Positions 35,510-44,669 are shown, counted from the first letter of the stretch. The stretch: 64,000 nucleotides of DNA from CAYSPG01 sp964432885 (GCA_964432885.1 CAYSPG010000017.1:1-64000); one strand, 5' to 3'. Translations and numbers: made by a program. The notes: generated from the letters alone by a model not told the origin.

Positions 35510-36357
35510 ACTTTTTTTTGAAAAACTTTTTTTTGTTTCTCTGTTTTATTATTTCCGAAATATCACAACATTTTTTTTTCGCGAAACATTTTCAACTAAG
35601 ATGTTTTCAACATAAAAATGTTAATCGCTTTTTTTAGTTTGCGAAAACTTTTTAATAAAAAAAATTCTGCGTTTGTTTTTATTAAAAACATTTTTATTGA
35701 AATTTTCAGAGGAGAAAATAACTTTAAGCAAGAAAAAAATGATTACACTCAAAATTTTTATTTTAAAAAATAAGTTTTTCGTGCATTTTTATTTTTCAAA
35801 ACCGTTGTTAATTATTTTGCATTTGCACAAAAAAAATTTCCTAAAATGACGTTAGCGTAACAAAAAGTTTAATGATTTTTTGATTTTAAAAATCCTTGTT
35901 TCAAAAAAGTTTCACTATTTTTTTTTGTTTCATCAACCAAAAAAAATTATTGTTAGCACTTTTTTTTGTCAACAAATACGCTATTTTTTTTAATGCAATA
36001 AAAGGCAATTGGAATCTCACCAAATTTTGCAATGGTTATTTCCGTAATTAAAAAAGGTTTTGGTATGATAGAATTTGTAGTAACCGAAAAAAATTATTTT
36101 ATTTTTTTCTTTCATATCATTCAAGCAAATCAAATGTTGCGTTGTAGATTAAAATTGATTTTTAAAAAGGCTCTAAGTGGTTGCTTTTTTTATTTCCTTA
36201 CTTAACCTAAAATATTTAGTTCGTAGTTTGATTGGTTCAGCTATTTCAGGTGTTTAAGTAAACCCTTCTTTGACGCAATGCATAATGACCATACCAACAG
36301 TTCAAGTCCAACATTTGGTTTTCATTGTAGAGAAGCGCCTTTTACTATCTTCGCGCC
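35510..36357. other. Long, very AT-rich divergent spacer (848 bp)
   Basis: Largest non-coding gap in the window. Dominated by A and T tracts of 6-9 bases, with several GCGAAA words near 35580-35650. It must hold the promoters of the oxoamine synthase (-) and of bamD (+). A 36-codon ORF at 35739-35849 is composed mostly of AT-driven codons and is not credible. No tRNA, riboswitch or terminator hairpin recognised. Confidence 0.6.
36325..36353 (+). promoter_or_regulatory. Candidate promoter of the bamD-rpoZ-coaBC operon
   Basis: TTG at 36325-36327 and TATCTTCG at 36346-36353 (one mismatch to TAnnTTTG) have 21 bp start-to-start spacing. The -7 box ends 4 bp before the bamD ATG, so the transcript would be leaderless or nearly so. 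Confidence 0.5.
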
Positions 36358-37212
36358 ATGTTTTCAAAAAAAGGCTCGTGGAGCATATATATTATAGTAT
36401 CTGCATTGTTGCTTTCGTCATGCCAAAAGCGCATTGTGCTTAAGGAACATAATTTTAAAGGCCGCTTTAACCGTGTTGCCAAAAGCACCGATATGGAAAT
36501 GAAGTACAAAGCGGCTATGATATATTTTGATAAAAAGAAGTACTACAACGCATTGCAATTGTTTGAAGAACTTATACCTATATATAAAGGTTCGGGAAAA
36601 GCAGAAAGTATATACTATTATTATAGCCTTTGTTATTATAACACCAGCGATTACATTAGTGCAGCATATCACTTTAGCAACTTTGCACAAACTTTTCCTA
36701 GTAGCCCCCATGCCGAAGATGCACTTTATTATAATGCATATTGTTATTATTTAGATGCACCTGAGTCAAGTTTGGATCAACAAAGTTCGGTTGACGCCAT
36801 TAAGCAGTTTCAGCTATTTGCAAACCGCTACCCCAATAGCCAGCGCCTTGCCGACTGTAACAAATATATAGACGAACTGCGCTTTAAACTGGAAACCAAA
36901 GCTTATGATAATGCACGCTTATATTATAAGATGCAGGATTATAAATCTGCTGTGGTAGCACTTGGTAATGTGGTAAAAGACTTTCCAGCTACCATATATC
37001 GGCAAGAATGCCTATTTTTGATGCTTAAATCTGCCTACCTTTATGCAGGCAATAGCATTGAAACAAAAAAAGAAGAACGATATAAAAATGCTGTTGAGCA
37101 CTACGCAAAATTAATGGAGGCATTTCCTGAATCGCGCTATAAAAAAGATGCAGAGAAATTAATGGAAGAAATAAATTACAAATTGGCTGCTTACACAACA
37201 AAAAACGGATAA
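36358..37212 (+). CDS. bamD: Outer-membrane assembly lipoprotein BamD
   Basis: TPR lipoprotein of the BAM complex, which inserts beta-barrel proteins (including T9SS barrels such as SprA) into the outer membrane. The lipobox is LLSSC with Cys22. Residues about 40-280 hold tandem TPR-like helices: KAAMIYFDKKKYYNALQLFEEL, YYYSLCYYNTSDYISAAYHF, SSPHAEDALYYNAYCYY and YKNAVEHYAKLMEAFPESRY. The 284-aa length fits the family. It heads a plus-strand operon with rpoZ (20 bp gap), coaBC and the porD-like gene. Confidence 0.92.
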   Translation: MFSKKGSWSIYIIVSALLLSSCQKRIVLKEHNFKGRFNRVAKSTDMEMKYKAAMIYFDKKKYYNALQLFEELIPIYKGSGKAESIYYYYSLCYYNTSDYISAAYHFSNFAQTFPSSPHAEDALYYNAYCYYLDAPESSLDQQSSVDAIKQFQLFANRYPNSQRLADCNKYIDELRFKLETKAYDNARLYYKMQDYKSAVVALGNVVKDFPATIYRQECLFLMLKSAYLYAGNSIETKKEERYKNAVEHYAKLMEAFPESRYKKDAEKLMEEINYKLAAYTTKNG

Positions 37213-37232
37213 CATATTTACATCACTATAAA

Positions 37233-37571
37233 ATGGAGAACTTAAACAAAAACGTATCGCATACCACAATTACCCGCGATATGATTGATTTTGAAAAAGA
37301 CACACAAAACATTTATGAAAGTTTGGTTGTAATTGCTCGCAGAGCCAACCATATCTCAGCAAATATTAGAGAAGAATTGCACGATAAGCTAAGCGAATTC
37401 TCTCCTTCAACCGACACCTTGGATGAAGTATTTGAAAACCGCGAACAAATAGAAATTTCAAAGTATTACGAGCGATTGCCTAAATCAACGTTGGTAGCAG
37501 TACAGGAGTTTTTAGACGGAAAAATTTATTTCCGTAATCCTGTTAAAGAAGAAGCCGGGAACAAAGCCTGA
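37233..37571 (+). CDS. rpoZ: RNA polymerase omega subunit, Bacteroidota (Rpb6-like) type
   Basis: 112-aa Rpb6/omega-family protein. It binds the beta' C-terminus and helps assemble the RNA polymerase. The pattern TTITRDMIDFEKDTQNIYES followed by VVIARRANHISANIREELHDKL and FENREQIEISKYYERLPK is the form seen in Bacteroidota, longer at the C-terminus than the proteobacterial omega. It lies between bamD and coaBC, its usual position in this phylum, with gaps of 20 and 6 bp. Confidence 0.9.
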   Translation: MENLNKNVSHTTITRDMIDFEKDTQNIYESLVVIARRANHISANIREELHDKLSEFSPSTDTLDEVFENREQIEISKYYERLPKSTLVAVQEFLDGKIYFRNPVKEEAGNKA

Positions 37572-37577
37572 TAAATC

Positions 37578-38783
37578 ATGTTGCAGGGAAAAAAAATCCT
37601 GCTTGGTGTAACAGGAAGCATTGCTGCTTATAAAACACCTGAATTGGTAAGGCACCTAATTAAAAAAGGTGCCGAAGTAAAAGTTATTACAACACCTTCA
37701 GCATCTGATTTTGTTTCAGAGCTTGTGTTAAGCACTGTTTCTAAAAACAAAATTTTTACATCCTTTTACAATCAAAACAAAACCCAGTGGCATAACCATG
37801 TTGAATTAGGTCTTTGGTGTGATTTGTTTTTGGTGGCACCGGCATCTGCTAATACAATTGCGAAATTTGCTTCGGGCATTTGCGATAATTTGCTTACAGC
37901 CACCTTTCTTTCATGCCGGTCAAAAGTGATTATGGCGCCTGCAATGGATGTGGATATGTACAGGCACTTTACAACAAAAGAGAATATTTTTTTGCTTGAA
38001 GAAAATGGAATCTCATTTATTGGCCCTGATAAAGGTGAACTTGCCAGCGGACTTGAAGGCGAAGGCCGAATGTGCGAACCCGAAACAATTGTTGGTGTTA
38101 TCGAAAATCTTTTTTCGAATAACCTTTCTTTAAAAGGAAAAAAAGCACTTGTTACTGCCGGCCCTACTTTTGAAGCTATTGACCCGGTTCGTTTCATAGG
38201 AAATCATTCGTCAGGTAAAATGGGAGTTGCCATTGCCAATGAACTTTGTGACCGCGGTGCACAGGTTACCTTAATTACAGGTCCTGGGGTTAACACAAGT
38301 AAGGTTAATTCGCAAGTAAAAAAAATTAGTGTGATAGCAGCTTCAGATATGTTAAAAGCCTGCAATAAGTATTTTAAAGATGCCAACGTTACTATTATGG
38401 CCGCTGCAGTGGCCGATTTTACTCCCACACATGTTGCCTCTAAAAAAATAAAAAAAGCTGATAGTAGTAACCTGAATCTTGAACTAAAACCTACCGTTGA
38501 CATACTTGCTACTCTTGGAAAACAAAAGCAAAAAAAACAATTGCTTGTTGGTTTTGCATTGGAAACTAATAACGAAACCGAAAACGCAATAAAAAAATTA
38601 AAAAATAAAAACCTCGATTTCATCGTTCTTAATTCCATGCAGGACAAAGGAGCCACCTTTAACTCAGACTATAATAAGATTACCATCATTGACAAAAACA
38701 AAAAGGCCACCGCTTTTGACTTAAAGCCCAAAGAACAGGTTGCTACTGATATTGTAAACAAAATAATTACCTTGATGCAATGA
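37578..38783 (+). CDS. coaBC: Bifunctional phosphopantothenoylcysteine decarboxylase / phosphopantothenate-cysteine ligase
   Basis: Makes 4'-phosphopantetheine for CoA: the C-terminal CoaB domain couples 4'-phosphopantothenate with cysteine and the N-terminal CoaC domain decarboxylates the product with FMN. CoaC (1-180): GVTGSIAAYKTPELVRHL, the catalytic His in WHNHVELG, LVAPASANTIAKFASG and APAMDVDMY. CoaB (about 185-401): ALVTAGPTFEAIDPVRFIGNHSSGKMGVAIA and LNSMQDKGATF. 401 aa is the normal size. Its stop overlaps the next start as ATGA (38780-38783), indicating translational coupling with the porD-like gene. Confidence 0.97.
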   Translation: MLQGKKILLGVTGSIAAYKTPELVRHLIKKGAEVKVITTPSASDFVSELVLSTVSKNKIFTSFYNQNKTQWHNHVELGLWCDLFLVAPASANTIAKFASGICDNLLTATFLSCRSKVIMAPAMDVDMYRHFTTKENIFLLEENGISFIGPDKGELASGLEGEGRMCEPETIVGVIENLFSNNLSLKGKKALVTAGPTFEAIDPVRFIGNHSSGKMGVAIANELCDRGAQVTLITGPGVNTSKVNSQVKKISVIAASDMLKACNKYFKDANVTIMAAAVADFTPTHVASKKIKKADSSNLNLELKPTVDILATLGKQKQKKQLLVGFALETNNETENAIKKLKNKNLDFIVLNSMQDKGATFNSDYNKITIIDKNKKATAFDLKPKEQVATDIVNKIITLMQ

Positions 38784-39676
38784 ACAAAAAAATTTTCTCT
38801 TTCCTTGTTTTCTTTATTCCGTTTGCTGCAATTGCACAGGAATTTAACTGTACGGTAAGTGTGATGGCACCGCAAATTCAAAACATTGACCAAAAAGTTT
38901 TTCAAACACTTCAGCAGGCTATTTATGAGTTTATGAATAACCAAAAATGGACAGGAGATAAATACCTAAACCAAGAGCGCATTGAATGGACAATTTTAAT
39001 TACCGTAAGTGAGCGTATTTCAAACGATGAGTTTAAGGGGAGCATACAAGTGCAATCGCGCAGACCCATTTTTCAAACCTCGTATAACTCGCCCTTGTTT
39101 AATTACAATGACGAAAATTTTCAATTTAAATATGTAGAGTTTCAGCCATTGGAGTTTAACGAAAGCGGAAGCAACCCAAACCTTACTGCAGTGCTTGCAT
39201 TTTATGCATATATAATTTTAGGAATTGATTACGATACTTTTTCGCTTAACGGGGGCGCGCAATATTTTGCAAAAGCGCAGCAAATTGCAAGCAACATGCA
39301 AAGCGCGCAGGAAAATGGTTGGAAAGCGTTTGAAGGTACACGCAACCGCTACTGGCTTTCAGAAAACATAAACAACCCTGTGTTTAAACCTTATCATGAA
39401 ATGATGTATAATTATCATAGGCAAGGGCTTGATGTAATGGCCAAGAAAAAAGAAGATGCATTAAGCGCCATAACCGAAAGCATTGAGTCGTTGCAAAGTG
39501 TACATCAGGAAAAACCCGGATCGGTTTTGTTTCAAACACTTTTTTATGCCAAGGCTGATGAACTTGTAAATATTTACAGCGGTGCTTTTCCTGAGATGAA
39601 AGTGCGCGCCAGCAACGTGCTTAATGAGATTGATCCCGCCAACTCATCAAAGTATTCTAAAATTTTAGGGAATTAA
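38780..39676 (+). CDS. porD: PorD-like protein (DUF4835)
   Basis: 298-aa exported protein of the DUF4835 family; its member PorD is one of the genes needed for T9SS function in Porphyromonas gingivalis, though its molecular role is unclear. The signal peptide ends near AIAQ (about 20). Family marks: EFNCTVSVMAPQIQ, then VFQTLQQAIYEFMNNQKWTGDK, SRRPIFQTSYNSPLFNYND, and AFYAYIILGIDYDTFSLNGG. It overlaps coaBC by 4 bp and ends the operon; in many relatives recN follows here, but in this genome it is replaced by an unrelated membrane protein gene. Confidence 0.85.
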   Translation: MNKKIFSFLVFFIPFAAIAQEFNCTVSVMAPQIQNIDQKVFQTLQQAIYEFMNNQKWTGDKYLNQERIEWTILITVSERISNDEFKGSIQVQSRRPIFQTSYNSPLFNYNDENFQFKYVEFQPLEFNESGSNPNLTAVLAFYAYIILGIDYDTFSLNGGAQYFAKAQQIASNMQSAQENGWKAFEGTRNRYWLSENINNPVFKPYHEMMYNYHRQGLDVMAKKKEDALSAITESIESLQSVHQEKPGSVLFQTLFYAKADELVNIYSGAFPEMKVRASNVLNEIDPANSSKYSKILGN

Positions 39677-39736
39677 TAGTAGGTTAAAGTAATGTTGATT
39701 TTAGACGGCACAAAATCGTCATCATTTTCAATTTCC

Positions 39737-39744
39737 TACATTCG
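39737..39744 (+). promoter_or_regulatory. Candidate -7 box for the yfhO-asnB block
   Basis: TACATTCG, one mismatch to TAnnTTTG, 21 bp before the YfhO ATG. No -33 TTG at the right distance. Confidence 0.35.
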
Positions 39745-39765
39745 CAAGCAAATAAAATTTGCTTT

Positions 39766-42168
39766 ATGAACTTTAAAAAATTCACCCCGCACTTTATTGC
39801 TATCGGCATTTTTCTTGCGCTTACACTCATTTATTTTTCTCCGCTGCTAACCGGTAAATCGCTACAACAGCATGATATTGCCCAGTGGACGGGAATGAGC
39901 AAAGAGATTCAGGATTTCAGAGACAAGTACCACACCGAACCTTTGTGGACAGGCGCTATGTTTAGTGGAATGCCTGCTTACCAGATTTCGGTTTTGTATC
40001 CTGCCAATTTGATGCAGTATGTAAACGATGTTTTGTTTTTCTTTTTACCAACCCCTGCCTCGTACATTTTTTTATGCATGTTAAGTTTTTATTTATTGCT
40101 TATTGCTTTGCGTTTTGATTTCAGATTGGGTATTGCTGGTGCAATTGCCTTCGCTTTTTCATCTTATAACTTTGTAATACTTGTTGCAGGTCATAATTCA
40201 AAGGCGCATGCTATCGCGTTAATGCCGCTTGTTGTGGCAGGTGTTATTCTTGCTTTTCGCAATAAAATTTTATTTGGCTCAGCGCTAACGGCCATTGCAC
40301 TGTCACTTCAGCTATACGCAAACCATTTACAAATCACTTATTATTTGTTCATCACCATTTTAGTTTTAGTAATTGCATTTTTAGTGGATGCCATTTATAA
40401 AAAGAAAATTGTTGACTTTGTAAAAGCAGGTGCAGCGCTTGCAATTGCAGCAGTGTTAGCCATTTTACCTAACACAACAAGTTTATGGGCAACCTATGAT
40501 TATGGAAAAGACAGCACACGCGGCCAGTCGGAACTAACAGAGAAAAAAATTTCTACAGGCTTGGATAAGGATTATGCTTTTAGTTACAGCTACGGAATTT
40601 CTGAAACATTTACATTGCTTATTCCTCGTTTTCACGGAGGAGCTTCTGTAGGACCATTGTCAGAATCATCAGCAACCTACAAAGCATTGCTCGATAACAA
40701 TGTTCCGCAACAACAAGCTAAAGGGTTTATTGAATCAGTGCCCATGTATTTTGGCAACATGCGTTCAACTGCAGGACCACCTTATGCCGGTGCATTGGTG
40801 TGTTTTTTATTTGTTGCAGGATTAATACTTATAAAAGGGCCGGAAAAATGGTGGCTGGCTGTTGCCACTGTGCTTTCGTTTATGCTTGCATGGGGTAGTA
40901 ATTTTGAAACCTTCAATACTTTTTTCTTTAATTATTTTCCGGGTTATAATAAATTTCGTGCAGTAAGTATGTGTTTGGTGATTGCGCAATTTACCATGCC
41001 GCTGCTTGCATTACTTGCTTTGCAACAAGCACTTGATAAAAAAATAAAACAAGACGACATTCTTAAAGCATTAAAAATTTCTCTTTACACAGTTGGCGGA
41101 ATTTGCTTGGCGCTAAGTATTATGCCAGGTTTGTTTATGGATTTTAGTTCGCAAAGCGATGAACAGTTAAAACAATATTCGTGGTTAATAAGCGCCATTA
41201 AAGAAGACCGAGAGAGTGCTGTTCGCATTGATGCTTTCCGCTCACTGTTTTTTATTGGTGTCGGATTTTTAGTGTTGTTTTATTTTCTGAAAAATAAAAT
41301 TAAGTTGCAATATGTTTACATTTCGCTTATTGCAATTTTCTTAATTGACTTATGGCCTGTTGCCAAACGTTATTTGAATGATGACCGCTTTGTTGCAAAA
41401 ACAAAAACCGTAAAACCATTTGAACCCACTGAAGCCGATTTGCAAATTCAGGCCGACAAGGAACCAGGCTTTCGTGTAATGAATACTTCTGTTGATGTTT
41501 TTAATGATGCATCCACTTCGTATTTTCATCGTTCCATTGGCGGGTATCACGGTGCCAAACTTAAACGCTACCAAGAGTTAATCGAAAACCAAATAGCAAA
41601 TAACAACATTAATGTGTTGAATATGCTTAACACAAAATATATTATTGGAAGAGGAAAAGAAGGCGAGCCACCGCAAGCGCAATACAATCCGGGCGCATGT
41701 GGCGCGGCATGGTTTGTAAACGATTATAAAATTGTTGCCAATGCTGACGAAGAAATAAAAGCCCTCGACAAATTTGAACCCAAACAAACTGCATTTATTG
41801 ACAAACGTTTTGAATCAACATTAAATAATTTTAAACCAACACCTGATTCTACAGCATCAATAAAATTAACGGAGTATATTTCCAACCACCTCACGTACCA
41901 AAGTCAATCAACAACAGAGCAGCTTGCAATTTTTTCAGAGATATATTATGACAAAGGATGGAATGTGTATGTTGATGGAGCGAAAGCGGATTATGTGCGC
42001 GCCAATTATGTTTTGCGTGCAATGAAAGTTCCGGCAGGCAATCATAAAATAGAATGGAAGTTTGAACCATTGGTTTACTCAACAGGTGAAAAAATTTCGA
42101 TGGCGGGTTCTATCATTTTACTTTTGTTTTTTGGAACATCAGTTTATTCAGAAATAAAAAAGAAATAA
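39766..42168 (+). CDS. YfhO-family polytopic membrane protein
   Basis: 800-aa integral membrane protein with about 13 hydrophobic segments in residues 10-530 and a C-terminal extracytoplasmic domain (about 550-770), then a final TM (SIILLLFFGTSVY) and a KKK end. The N-terminal loop has DIAQWTGMSKEIQDF, and the C-terminal domain has YHGAKLKRYQELI, YDKGWNVYVDG and PAGNHKIEWKFEP, all typical of the family. YfhO-type proteins resemble GT-C glycosyltransferases and in Gram-positives glycosylate teichoic acids. Next to GT4, epimerase and asparagine synthase genes, a role in transferring sugars across the membrane is plausible. Confidence 0.85.
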   Translation: MNFKKFTPHFIAIGIFLALTLIYFSPLLTGKSLQQHDIAQWTGMSKEIQDFRDKYHTEPLWTGAMFSGMPAYQISVLYPANLMQYVNDVLFFFLPTPASYIFLCMLSFYLLLIALRFDFRLGIAGAIAFAFSSYNFVILVAGHNSKAHAIALMPLVVAGVILAFRNKILFGSALTAIALSLQLYANHLQITYYLFITILVLVIAFLVDAIYKKKIVDFVKAGAALAIAAVLAILPNTTSLWATYDYGKDSTRGQSELTEKKISTGLDKDYAFSYSYGISETFTLLIPRFHGGASVGPLSESSATYKALLDNNVPQQQAKGFIESVPMYFGNMRSTAGPPYAGALVCFLFVAGLILIKGPEKWWLAVATVLSFMLAWGSNFETFNTFFFNYFPGYNKFRAVSMCLVIAQFTMPLLALLALQQALDKKIKQDDILKALKISLYTVGGICLALSIMPGLFMDFSSQSDEQLKQYSWLISAIKEDRESAVRIDAFRSLFFIGVGFLVLFYFLKNKIKLQYVYISLIAIFLIDLWPVAKRYLNDDRFVAKTKTVKPFEPTEADLQIQADKEPGFRVMNTSVDVFNDASTSYFHRSIGGYHGAKLKRYQELIENQIANNNINVLNMLNTKYIIGRGKEGEPPQAQYNPGACGAAWFVNDYKIVANADEEIKALDKFEPKQTAFIDKRFESTLNNFKPTPDSTASIKLTEYISNHLTYQSQSTTEQLAIFSEIYYDKGWNVYVDGAKADYVRANYVLRAMKVPAGNHKIEWKFEPLVYSTGEKISMAGSIILLLFFGTSVYSEIKKK

Positions 42169-42181
42169 CTCAATTGAGTTT

Positions 42182-43474
42182 GTGTCAAAAAAACTACTCA
42201 TCATCACATACTACTGGCCACCAAGTGGCGGTGCAGGTGTACAGCGTTGGCTAAAGTTTGTAAAGTACTTGCGGGAATTTGAATGGGAGCCTGTAGTTTA
42301 TACAGTTGCCAATGGTGAGTTTCCGGAAATTGATAATTCGCTTGAAAAAGATATTCCTGAAAACATTACGGTACTTAAACAGCCTACATGGGAACCCTAC
42401 AATTTTTATAAAATTTTTATTGGCAGAAAAAAAAACGAAAAAATTCACGCTGGATTTTTAACTGAAAAGAAAAAAATAGGATTACTGCAAAACATTGCAG
42501 TGTGGATACGCGGAAATATTTTTATTCCCGATGCCAGAATGTTTTGGATAAAGCCCTCTGTAAAATTTCTCCAATCGTATCTTTCAAAAAATAAAGTGGA
42601 TGCAATGGTTTCAACGGGGCCGCCACACAGTTGCCATTTAATTGCACTTGCATTAAAAAACAAAATGGGAATAAAATGGCTTGCCGACTTCCGCGACCCT
42701 TGGACTAATATTGATTTTTATAAAGACTTAAAACTTACCTCATGGGCTGATAAAAAACACCAGCGATTGGAAAAGGAGGTAGTTGCCAAAGCCGATTGTG
42801 TGTTGACAATTGGTAAGACCATGCAGGAAGAATTTGCAAAGCAATTTAACCGCAACATTGAATTAATAACAAATGGTTTTGATGAGGAAGATATTTCTGA
42901 GGAAAAAGTGTTGGATAAAAAATTCTCAATAGCGCACATTGGTACTATGGTAAAAACGCGTAACCCGGTTGTGCTTTGGAAATCATTAAGTGATTTGATA
43001 AAAGAAGGACATGAAATAAAAAATAATCTTGAGTTGAAATTGGTTGGTAAAGTTGATTATGTTGCTCAACAAAGTATTGAAGAGTTTGGCCTTACACAAT
43101 TTGTAAATCGAATAGATTATATGACACACGATGAAGTGACTCGTGTGCAACAGCAATCACAAATTCTTTTGCTCATTGTAAACAATACTCCCAATGCAAA
43201 AGGCGTTATAACCGGAAAAATATTTGAATACCTTCTTGCCAAACGCCCTGTAATTTGTATTGGCCCTGTTGATGGCGATGCTGCGCATGTAATAAACGAA
43301 ACCAATGCAGGAGAGGTTGTAAATTATGATGACACAAAAAAAATGAAAGCTATACTTTTGCAGTACTATCAATTGTTTAAAGTTGGCAAATTAAATTCAG
43401 AAAGCAAAAACGTAGAAAAATACTCGCGCAAAAACTTAACAAAACAACTATCCAACATCCTCAACAAACTTTAA
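42182..43474 (+). CDS. Glycosyltransferase family 4 (GTG start)
   Basis: 430-aa GT-B protein opening KKLLIITYYWPPSGGAGVQRWLKFVKYL, with ADFRDPWTNI in the N-terminal domain and HIGTMVKTRNPVVLWKSL, then ITGKIFEYLLAKRPVICIGP in the donor domain. The start is GTG at 42182, 13 bp after the YfhO stop; the intervening bases form a perfect 14-bp palindrome. Its stop lies in an AACNNNA/AAACTTN heptamer array shared with the next gene's start. The product glycan is unknown; context points to surface polysaccharide. Confidence 0.88.
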   Translation: MSKKLLIITYYWPPSGGAGVQRWLKFVKYLREFEWEPVVYTVANGEFPEIDNSLEKDIPENITVLKQPTWEPYNFYKIFIGRKKNEKIHAGFLTEKKKIGLLQNIAVWIRGNIFIPDARMFWIKPSVKFLQSYLSKNKVDAMVSTGPPHSCHLIALALKNKMGIKWLADFRDPWTNIDFYKDLKLTSWADKKHQRLEKEVVAKADCVLTIGKTMQEEFAKQFNRNIELITNGFDEEDISEEKVLDKKFSIAHIGTMVKTRNPVVLWKSLSDLIKEGHEIKNNLELKLVGKVDYVAQQSIEEFGLTQFVNRIDYMTHDEVTRVQQQSQILLLIVNNTPNAKGVITGKIFEYLLAKRPVICIGPVDGDAAHVINETNAGEVVNYDDTKKMKAILLQYYQLFKVGKLNSESKNVEKYSRKNLTKQLSNILNKL

Positions 43475-43493
43475 ACTTCAAACTTGAAACTTC
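43466..43493 (+). repeat. Heptamer array spanning a stop codon and the next start codon
   Basis: Four perfect-phase units AAACTTT, AAACTTC, AAACTTG, AAACTTC. The TAA stop of the glycosyltransferase (43472-43474) bridges units 1 and 2; the TTG start of the epimerase (43484-43486) is the end of unit 3. Confidence 0.85.
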
Positions 43494-44632
43494 TAACAGT
43501 CATCGGTGCTCGTCCGCAAATTATAAAAGCTGCTGCTTTAAGCAGAGCTATAAAAAATTCATTTGCTAATGTGATTGACGAAATTATTGTTCACACAGGC
43601 CAGCATTATGACGAAAACATGTCTAAAGTTTTTTTTGCAGAACTGGAGATTCCAAAGGAAAATCACAACTTAAATGTTGGCAGTGGCTCACATGCATACC
43701 AAACAGCAGAAATAACAAGCAAACTCGAAAATATTTTATTGGACGAAAAACCAAATGCAGTTGTGTTGTATGGCGATACCAACTCAACGCTTGCAGGCGC
43801 ATTGGCTGCAAGCAAAATGCATATTCCTGTTGTGCACATTGAAGCCGGCATGCGGTCCTTCAACAAAAACATGCCTGAGGAAATAAACCGCATTTGCTGC
43901 GACCATGTCTCTACCTTATTGTTTTCTCCAACCGAAACAGGAGTAAAAAATTTAGTAAAAGAAGGGTTTAAGAAAAATGCAACACCGCCATTTTCAATAG
44001 ATAATCCAAAAGTTTATCACAGTGGTGATGTTATGTTTGACAACAGCCTTTTTTTTAAATCTAAAGCTGAACGTAACTCAAAAATTCTGCAGCAAAATAA
44101 TTTAGAAAAAGAAAAATTTGCTTTGGTTACTGTTCACCGCGATTCGAATACAGATGTAAAAGAAAACCTGAATAATTTATTCAGAGCATTTCACGAAATT
44201 TCATCAGAAGAAAAAATAACGTTTGTAATTCCTTTGCATCCGCGAACAAAAAAAATGTTGCCCCAGCAATTGGAACCACGTTTGCTAAAAGCTGTGGAAA
44301 AAAATCCATTTATAAAAATTATTGAGCCTGTATCGTTTTTAGATATGATTATGCTTGAGGCTAATTGTAAATTGATATTGACAGATAGTGGTGGCGTACA
44401 GAAAGAAAGTTATTTTTTTCAGAAGCCCTGTGTTATTTTACGCACCGAAACCGAGTGGGTTGAATTGGTAAAACAAGGTACGGCCATTATTTGCGGTGCC
44501 AATAAAACAAAAATTAAAAATTCCTATAAAAAACTTTCCGAAAATAAATCGTTGCAGTTTCCTGAAATTTTTGGCGATGGAAAGGCAGCTGAATTTATTT
44601 GCCATGAGATATTAAAAAACTTTAATCAATAA
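43484..44632 (+). CDS. UDP-N-acetylglucosamine 2-epimerase family, WbpI-like (TTG start)
   Basis: 382-aa non-hydrolysing epimerase: GARPQIIKAAAL, VHTGQHYDENMS, LYGDTNSTLAGALAA, HIEAGMRSFNKNMPEEINR, VTVHRDSNTD, LTDSGGVQKES. The UDP-binding end is LRTETEWVELV, where WecB has TERPE; TEW(V/T)E is typical of epimerases that act on UDP-2,3-diacetamido-2,3-dideoxyglucuronate (WbpI). I therefore favour a diacetamido-uronic-acid substrate, but UDP-GlcNAc is not excluded. The only possible start is TTG within a heptamer array. It is followed 66 bp later by an asparagine synthase. Confidence 0.88.
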   Translation: MKLLTVIGARPQIIKAAALSRAIKNSFANVIDEIIVHTGQHYDENMSKVFFAELEIPKENHNLNVGSGSHAYQTAEITSKLENILLDEKPNAVVLYGDTNSTLAGALAASKMHIPVVHIEAGMRSFNKNMPEEINRICCDHVSTLLFSPTETGVKNLVKEGFKKNATPPFSIDNPKVYHSGDVMFDNSLFFKSKAERNSKILQQNNLEKEKFALVTVHRDSNTDVKENLNNLFRAFHEISSEEKITFVIPLHPRTKKMLPQQLEPRLLKAVEKNPFIKIIEPVSFLDMIMLEANCKLILTDSGGVQKESYFFQKPCVILRTETEWVELVKQGTAIICGANKTKIKNSYKKLSENKSLQFPEIFGDGKAAEFICHEILKNFNQ

Positions 44633-44669
44633 CTTTTTTCCTTTAGGTGCTTTTAAATAAATGTAGTTG

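Noticed and set aside
35739..35849. 36-codon ORF (MITLKIF...) in the long AT-rich spacer, with GGAGAA about 25 bp upstream
   Set aside because: Composed almost wholly of AT-driven codons (Lys, Phe, Ile, Leu); no signal, domain or terminator; expected by chance in this composition.
42167..42180. Perfect 14-bp palindrome AACTCAATTGAGTT between the YfhO and GT4 genes
   Set aside because: Short, AT-rich, without a T-tract, and not seen elsewhere in the window; could be an operator but the evidence is too thin for a feature.
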